Positions 6,150-10,000 of a stretch of 10,000 bases of DNA are shown here, piece by piece. Numbering within the stretch: the first letter of the stretch is position 1; each line of letters begins with the position of its first letter. Location: positions 1 through 10,000 of the forward strand of contig NZ_JAIWOI010000046.1 in the NCBI RefSeq assembly GCF_020217005.1, in the 5' to 3' direction. This stretch comes from Rheinheimera sp. (lineage in GTDB: Bacteria > Pseudomonadota > Gammaproteobacteria > Enterobacterales > Alteromonadaceae). The notes beneath the pieces are model-generated. The model was not told the DNA's origin, made no database searches, and was given only the letters and a program-made list of their open reading frames with translations. A program made the position numbers and the translations under genes.

Positions 6150-7268
6150 ATGACTTTAGTAGACTATTTACACAAAATGGTTGAGGCCGGTGCTTCGGAC
6201 TTGTTTATCACCGCTGGACTTGCCGCATCGGCTAAAATTAATGGTGAAATGCAGCCTATATCGGATCTGGTGCTGAGTCCTGAGCAATCTTTAGCTCTGG
6301 TATTATCGGCCATGACAGCTAAGCAACAATCGCAGTTTCAGCAGGAAAAGGAATGTAATTTTGCGATCGCCAATGATGCAGGACGTTTTCGGGTCTCAGC
6401 CTTTTGGCAAAGAGATCAGGCGGGCATGGTTGTCCGTCGCATAGTCACCACTATCCCCAAAGCCGATGATTTAGGTCTGCCGCCTGTATTAAAAGAAATC
6501 ATTATGTCCAAACGTGGTCTGGTGCTCTTTGTGGGGGGGACTGGCGCCGGTAAATCGACTTCGCTGGCCGCTTTGTTGGGGTACCGGAATCAGAATGCCA
6601 GAGGCCATATTTTAACTATCGAAGATCCAATTGAATTTGTGCACGATCATCAAAAAAGTCTGGTGACCCAACGCGAAGTCGGAATAGACACCGAATCTTT
6701 TGAAGCAGCCTTGAAAAGCTCATTACGCCAGGCCCCTGATGTGATTTTAATAGGGGAGATCCGCAGTCAGGACACCATGGAATATGCGCTGTCTTTTGCT
6801 GAAACCGGTCACTTGTGTATAGCCACTTTACACGCCAATAACGCCAACCAAGGCATAGATCGCATTATGCATCTGGTGCCCAAAGAAAAACACGGCAAGC
6901 TGTTGTTTGACTTATCTCTGAATTTACGCGCCATAGTCGCCCAACAATTGGTGCCCACAGTGGATGGCAAAAAACGGGTGGCTGCTATTGAAGTCTTGCT
7001 GAATTCTCCGCTGATTGCCGATTTAATTAAACGGGGTGAGATAGGTGAAATTAAAGCGGTGATGAGCAAATCCCGTGAACTGGGCATGCAAACCTTTGAT
7101 CAGGCGCTGTACGATTTATACAAAGCAGGCCAGATCAGTCATGCCGATGCACTGCATTATGCTGACTCACCCAACGATTTACGTTTGATGATGAAACTAC
7201 AAGAGGGAACAACAGGATCAGGTTTACTGTCGGGCGTGACTGTGGCTGGTTTAACGGATAATGATTGA
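6150..7268 (+). CDS. pilU: PilU, PilT-dependent retraction ATPase paralogue
   Basis: PilU is a PilT paralogue that works with PilT to raise retraction force; alone it usually does not retract pili. The 372-residue protein (P. aeruginosa 382, as I recall) has an N-terminal domain (ASDLFITAG at 15-23) and a RecA-like ATPase core. The core has Walker A GGTGAGKST (129-137, Lys135), Asp box TIEDPIEFVHD (156-166), Walker B DVILIGE (197-203, Glu203) and a His box with His221 and His228. Where PilT has AIRNLIRE it has LIADLIKRGEI, and ELGMQTFDQ replaces HGMQTMDQ, which separates the two paralogues. The SLAALLGYRN stretch after Walker A is typical of PilU. It begins 5 nt after the pilT stop with a GGGG site (6138-6141) overlapping the end of pilT, so the two are one operon. 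Confidence 0.97.
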   Translation: MTLVDYLHKMVEAGASDLFITAGLAASAKINGEMQPISDLVLSPEQSLALVLSAMTAKQQSQFQQEKECNFAIANDAGRFRVSAFWQRDQAGMVVRRIVTTIPKADDLGLPPVLKEIIMSKRGLVLFVGGTGAGKSTSLAALLGYRNQNARGHILTIEDPIEFVHDHQKSLVTQREVGIDTESFEAALKSSLRQAPDVILIGEIRSQDTMEYALSFAETGHLCIATLHANNANQGIDRIMHLVPKEKHGKLLFDLSLNLRAIVAQQLVPTVDGKKRVAAIEVLLNSPLIADLIKRGEIGEIKAVMSKSRELGMQTFDQALYDLYKAGQISHADALHYADSPNDLRLMMKLQEGTTGSGLLSGVTVAGLTDND

Positions 7269-7422
7269 CCCCTGAAATTGCAAACCATAGAAGAGGGGGG
7301 GATCTGCAGCCAGACGAAAGTAGCTGCACAGCGAGCAACCAGTCAATCACTCCGCAAAGCTGGTTTTTGGGGCTGGGGGATAGCCAGTTTACGCAACAGG
7401 GGTTACTCAATACCCTGGACCA
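7269..7422. other. Convergent non-coding spacer between pilU and the response regulator
   Basis: 154 bp lie between two facing gene ends. The spacer holds a G7 run (7295-7301), an inverted repeat TGCAGC/GCTGCA (7305-7310 with 7323-7328, 12-nt loop), a weak terminator-like hairpin (listed separately), and clustered G tracts at 7369-7372, 7375-7379 and 7399-7402. A stem CAGGG-T/A-CCCTG with one bulged G spans 7397-7417. A small frame crossing it on the plus strand has no recognisable content. I see no gene here. Confidence 0.6.
7337..7368 (+). terminator. Possible weak intrinsic terminator of pilT-pilU
   Basis: AACCAG (7337-7342) pairs with CTGGTT (7360-7365), and the T-run ends at 7368. The position, about 70 nt after the pilU stop, suits a terminator, but the stem is only 6 bp and the loop is 17 nt, so it would be inefficient. 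It is the only hairpin followed by T residues in this spacer. Confidence 0.35.
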
Positions 7423-7437
7423 TCAGGTGAGTGGTCC
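7417..7437 (-). other. Hairpin spanning the response-regulator stop codon
   Basis: GGACCA (7417-7422) and TGGTCC (7432-7437) form a perfect 6-bp stem with a 9-nt loop containing the TGA stop (7423-7425) of the minus-strand gene. There is no T-run in either direction, so it is not a canonical intrinsic terminator. It could protect the 3' end of the transcript or be chance. Confidence 0.3.
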
Positions 7438-9798
7438 GGGTCTGCCAAACAGATACCCCTGAGCTTTGTCGCAGCCAATGTCTTTAAGCATCTGATACTG
7501 GCCGGAGGTTTCGACACCCTCAGCAATAATGTTCAGGTGCAAAGCTTTACCCAAAGCACAGATAGCCCTGACTATTTCGGCACTGTTGTTATCCTTCTCC
7601 AGACTGACAATAAAGGCTCTGTCTATTTTTAAACAATCAATGGGCAGTTCTCTCAGCCGGCTGAGTGACGAATAACCTGTGCCAAAATCATCAACCGATA
7701 TACGGGCTCCAAGACTGCGTAACTGCTCCAGCGTGCTGAGCATATTTTGACTTTGGCTCAGCGCTGTTTCTGTGATTTCAAAATAAATCAGTGACATAGA
7801 CAACTCAAACTTTGCTGCCAGCAACCTTATTTTCTCTGCTAACAGCTGGTCTTCCAGTTGTCGTACTGACAAATTAATAGAGACAGTAATGTTTGTGCCA
7901 TAGCGGCCTGTCAGATCCGCAATGTCTTTGAATACCTGCTGCAGTACCCAATCTCCTACTTCGTTAATCAGGCTACTTTGTTCCGCCACTTTAATAAAAC
8001 GGTCGGGCGGGATAAAACCCATAGTAGGGTGCTTCCAGCGGATCAGCGCTTCGAAGCCTCTGAGTTGCTCGTCGGTAAGCCTTATAATAGGTTGGTAGTA
8101 CATCAACAGTTCGTCTGAATTGTGCAAGGCGGCTTTCAGGTCTTTTTCTATCTGTACTCTTTGCCTGGTTTTTTCTGCCATGAGTGGATTAAAGAACGTG
8201 AACCTGCTTCTGCCGTCATCTTTGGCGGCAAACATAGCCAAATCTGCGCATTTGAGCAGTTCTTCATAGCTGGTGGCATCGTCCGGATAACAGGCAATCC
8301 CTATGCTGGCTGAAACGTTGACTATGTTGTCCTGTAATAAAATATCCTGAGCTATAACCTGAAGTATTTTTTCGGCAATGTGGAGACAATCGGATGGATG
8401 ATGTATGTCCGGCACCACTAAGACAAACTCGTCTCCGCCGACACGAGTGGCGACATCTCCGGCACGGGTTAGCTTGCAGATCCTGGCCGCGACTTCTTGC
8501 AATAGCAAATCACCGGCATGGTGGCCTAAGGTGTCATTCACCAATTTAAAACCATCCAGATCCAGATACAAAATACCTAACATGCTGCGGTTTCTGCTCG
8601 CCCGGACCAGTTCAGTTTTCAGCATTTTCTCCAGTTTTACTCTGTTACCAAGACCAGTTAAGTGATCATTAAACGCCAGCATGGCAAGATTCTCTTCTGC
8701 TCGTCTGAGTGCTGATATATCCGAGAACATCACTACATAATGACTAATAGCACCTTTAGTCATAGGTGCCCGGACTTTGCAGAGGTGCTGCCAGGTCGGA
8801 AAAAGCGACCCATCTTTGCGTTTACATTCCACTTCTCCGCTCCAATGACTGGAACTAAGTTCCTGCAACCGCACTGATACCGGAGAGGTTTGCTGCTTCG
8901 GATATAAAAAGTCATCTGGCTTCAGACCTTTTATTTCTGCTTCGGTATAACCTGTGACCAGAGTAAAGGCGGGGTTTACCGTTAAAACCTGTCCAAGATT
9001 GTCCAGTACTAAAATAGCTTCAGAGGTCGTTTTGAACACTGTGTTGGCCTGGCGCAGCTGCAGTTCCTCTTTTTGCTTATGAGTCACATCACGCAGCAAT
9101 CCGCTGATTATTTTTTGCTTTTCTGACAATTGAAAATGACCAAACAACTCCAGATAACGCGGTGCTTTGCTTTGCCCGGACATAAAGACGGCATTAAAAT
9201 CCCGCTTACGGGCAAAGAGTTTTGATAAACGTGGATGCTCATCGTTAGCCAGTATCGCTTTGAGCTGTGAAAGTCCTCCGGCAGACGCTGAGGCTGAGGA
9301 TGAAACATCATAAAGGTCGTTGTCTATCTCCAGTTGGTCTGTGGTTAAATTCAATTGCCAATGGCTCATTTTGGCAGCTCCAAGTGCCAGTTGCAGACGC
9401 TGCTCTGAGCTTTTTATCTTGAGTTCTGCTTTATGCCTTACCAAGGCCATACGAATACTGGCTTCCAGCTCACGGCGGTCAAAAGGTTTGATTAGATAGC
9501 CATGAGGCGAGGACTTTTCTGCTTGCTCCAATACATTTTCATCACAATAAGCGGTCAGGAAAATAACGGGCACATCCATTTGTCTTTTTAAATGTTCGGC
9601 CGCTTCGGTGCCTCGCATCTTATCTGCCAGTTGAATATCCATCAGCACCAAATCGGGTGGGTTCTCCAATGCCTTGGCGACAACATCTTCACCACGGGCT
9701 ACTGTACCTGTCACCTTATGTCCCAGATCTTCCAATGTGCTTCTCAGGTCCAAAGATACGACGTATTCATCTTCTACTATCAAAATATTATTCTGCAT
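7423..9798 (-). CDS. Response regulator with REC, PAS, GGDEF and EAL domains (c-di-GMP turnover)
   Basis: A 791-residue cytoplasmic signalling protein. The receiver domain (about 3-120) has acidic Glu9/Asp10, phospho-acceptor Asp54 in LVLMDIQL, Thr82 and Lys104. Residues 130-245 look like a degenerate PAS domain ending in a DVTHKQKEE linker; a clear PAS domain spans about 250-365 (NPAFTLVTGYT, ending MFSDIS). The GGDEF domain (about 370-535) has DHLTGLGNR, DLDGF (413-417), intact GGDEF (454-458) and an RxxD inhibitory site RAGD (445-448) exactly five residues upstream. The EAL domain (about 550-791) keeps EALIRW (583-588), Asn642, Glu674, DDFGTGYSSL (703-712), Lys724, AEGVET (759-764) and Gln780. 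Both activities therefore look possible; which one dominates cannot be read from sequence. It starts 4 nt after the kinase stop with an AGGGA site (9807-9811), so the two form a two-component operon. No DNA-binding domain is present. Confidence 0.93.
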   Translation of the reverse strand: MQNNILIVEDEYVVSLDLRSTLEDLGHKVTGTVARGEDVVAKALENPPDLVLMDIQLADKMRGTEAAEHLKRQMDVPVIFLTAYCDENVLEQAEKSSPHGYLIKPFDRRELEASIRMALVRHKAELKIKSSEQRLQLALGAAKMSHWQLNLTTDQLEIDNDLYDVSSSASASAGGLSQLKAILANDEHPRLSKLFARKRDFNAVFMSGQSKAPRYLELFGHFQLSEKQKIISGLLRDVTHKQKEELQLRQANTVFKTTSEAILVLDNLGQVLTVNPAFTLVTGYTEAEIKGLKPDDFLYPKQQTSPVSVRLQELSSSHWSGEVECKRKDGSLFPTWQHLCKVRAPMTKGAISHYVVMFSDISALRRAEENLAMLAFNDHLTGLGNRVKLEKMLKTELVRASRNRSMLGILYLDLDGFKLVNDTLGHHAGDLLLQEVAARICKLTRAGDVATRVGGDEFVLVVPDIHHPSDCLHIAEKILQVIAQDILLQDNIVNVSASIGIACYPDDATSYEELLKCADLAMFAAKDDGRSRFTFFNPLMAEKTRQRVQIEKDLKAALHNSDELLMYYQPIIRLTDEQLRGFEALIRWKHPTMGFIPPDRFIKVAEQSSLINEVGDWVLQQVFKDIADLTGRYGTNITVSINLSVRQLEDQLLAEKIRLLAAKFELSMSLIYFEITETALSQSQNMLSTLEQLRSLGARISVDDFGTGYSSLSRLRELPIDCLKIDRAFIVSLEKDNNSAEIVRAICALGKALHLNIIAEGVETSGQYQMLKDIGCDKAQGYLFGRPGPLT

Positions 9799-9802
9799 AA
9801 CC

Positions 9803-10000
9803 TTAATCCCTGGTCGATGAAAAATGAATGGAGTAAAGGGTACCCTGCTGACGACTAAGATCTATTCGTGCACCTAACTGCGCAATAAAAGCAGGGATCA
9901 ACTGCATACCCAGCGAGTTGCCCTGTCCCAATTCAACAGTAGCTGGTAATCCAATACCATTGTCACCTATGGTCAGGGTTATTCCGTTAGTGCTTTGCAT
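9803..10000 (-). CDS. Histidine kinase, C-terminal part (cut by window edge)
   Basis: Only the last 66 or so residues are in the window and the frame is open to the right edge; the ATG at 9998-10000 is probably an internal Met. The visible part is the end of a GHKL ATPase domain: ITLTIGDNGIGLP contains the DxGxG G1 box, NSLGMQLIPAFIAQLGARIDL contains the G2-like glycine motif typical of the HisKA_2/HWE-like HATPase (consensus roughly SLGLQLV..L..QL), and TLYSIHFS is the closing strand. The phospho-accepting His and any sensor domain lie outside. The stop is 4 nt before the response-regulator start, and the receiver type of that protein (LMDIQL..., LTAY, GYLIKPF) is the type I associate with HisKA_2 kinases, so they are very likely partners. 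Confidence 0.85.
   Translation of the reverse strand: MQSTNGITLTIGDNGIGLPATVELGQGNSLGMQLIPAFIAQLGARIDLSRQQGTLYSIHFSSTRD

Noticed and set aside
7265..7462. Plus-strand frame of 65 codons across the convergent spacer
   Set aside because: It overlaps the end of pilU, reads through hairpins into the antisense of the regulator, and has no ribosome-binding site or recognisable content.
8122..8665. Plus-strand frames of 63 and 86 codons
   Set aside because: They are antisense to the GGDEF and EAL part of the response regulator and lack coding character.

Overview
The window looks like core chromosome of a marine or freshwater gammaproteobacterium of the Alteromonadales type (Rheinheimera/Alishewanella-like). 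This rests on three things: close matches, by eye and from memory, to E. coli and Pseudomonas proteins; a gene order (pilT-pilU divergent from yggS-proC-yggT-yggU-DUF4426-rdgB-hemW) that I recall from Pseudomonas and Shewanella; and an intergenic element whose motifs I recall from Alteromonadales genomes. The genus is an inference. No tRNA, rRNA, CRISPR array, transposase or phage gene was seen.

Positions 1-5037, minus strand: a tightly packed run of eight genes transcribed towards position 1. In order they are yggS (PLP homeostasis), proC (last step of proline synthesis), yggT (membrane protein), yggU (DUF167), a DUF4426 periplasmic protein, rdgB (dITP/XTP pyrophosphatase), hemW (radical-SAM haem chaperone) and a DUF885-type lipoprotein cut by the window edge. 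Three junctions overlap (one by 8 nt, two as TGATG), one abuts and one has a 6 nt gap, so most are probably translationally coupled. The clear break is a 194 bp non-coding interval between DUF4426 and rdgB. It holds a branched inverted-repeat element that folds better as plus-strand nucleic acid than as the operon strand.

Positions 5038-5079: a 42 bp divergent spacer. Positions 5080-7268, plus strand: pilT and pilU, the two retraction ATPases of type IV pili, 5 nt apart, with all ATPase motifs intact. Positions 7269-7422: a convergent non-coding spacer with small hairpins, one of which could be a weak terminator, and a G7 run.

Positions 7423-10000, minus strand: a two-gene signalling module. 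The C-terminal end of a histidine kinase (HATPase of the HisKA_2/HWE-like kind, cut by the window edge) is followed 4 nt later by a 791-aa response regulator with receiver, PAS-like, PAS, GGDEF and EAL domains. All recognisable c-di-GMP synthesis and breakdown residues and the RxxD inhibitory site are present. Since c-di-GMP commonly controls type IV pili, a link to pilT-pilU is plausible but rests only on proximity.

Most of the window is conserved housekeeping sequence. The least explained item is the structured element between rdgB and the DUF4426 gene.
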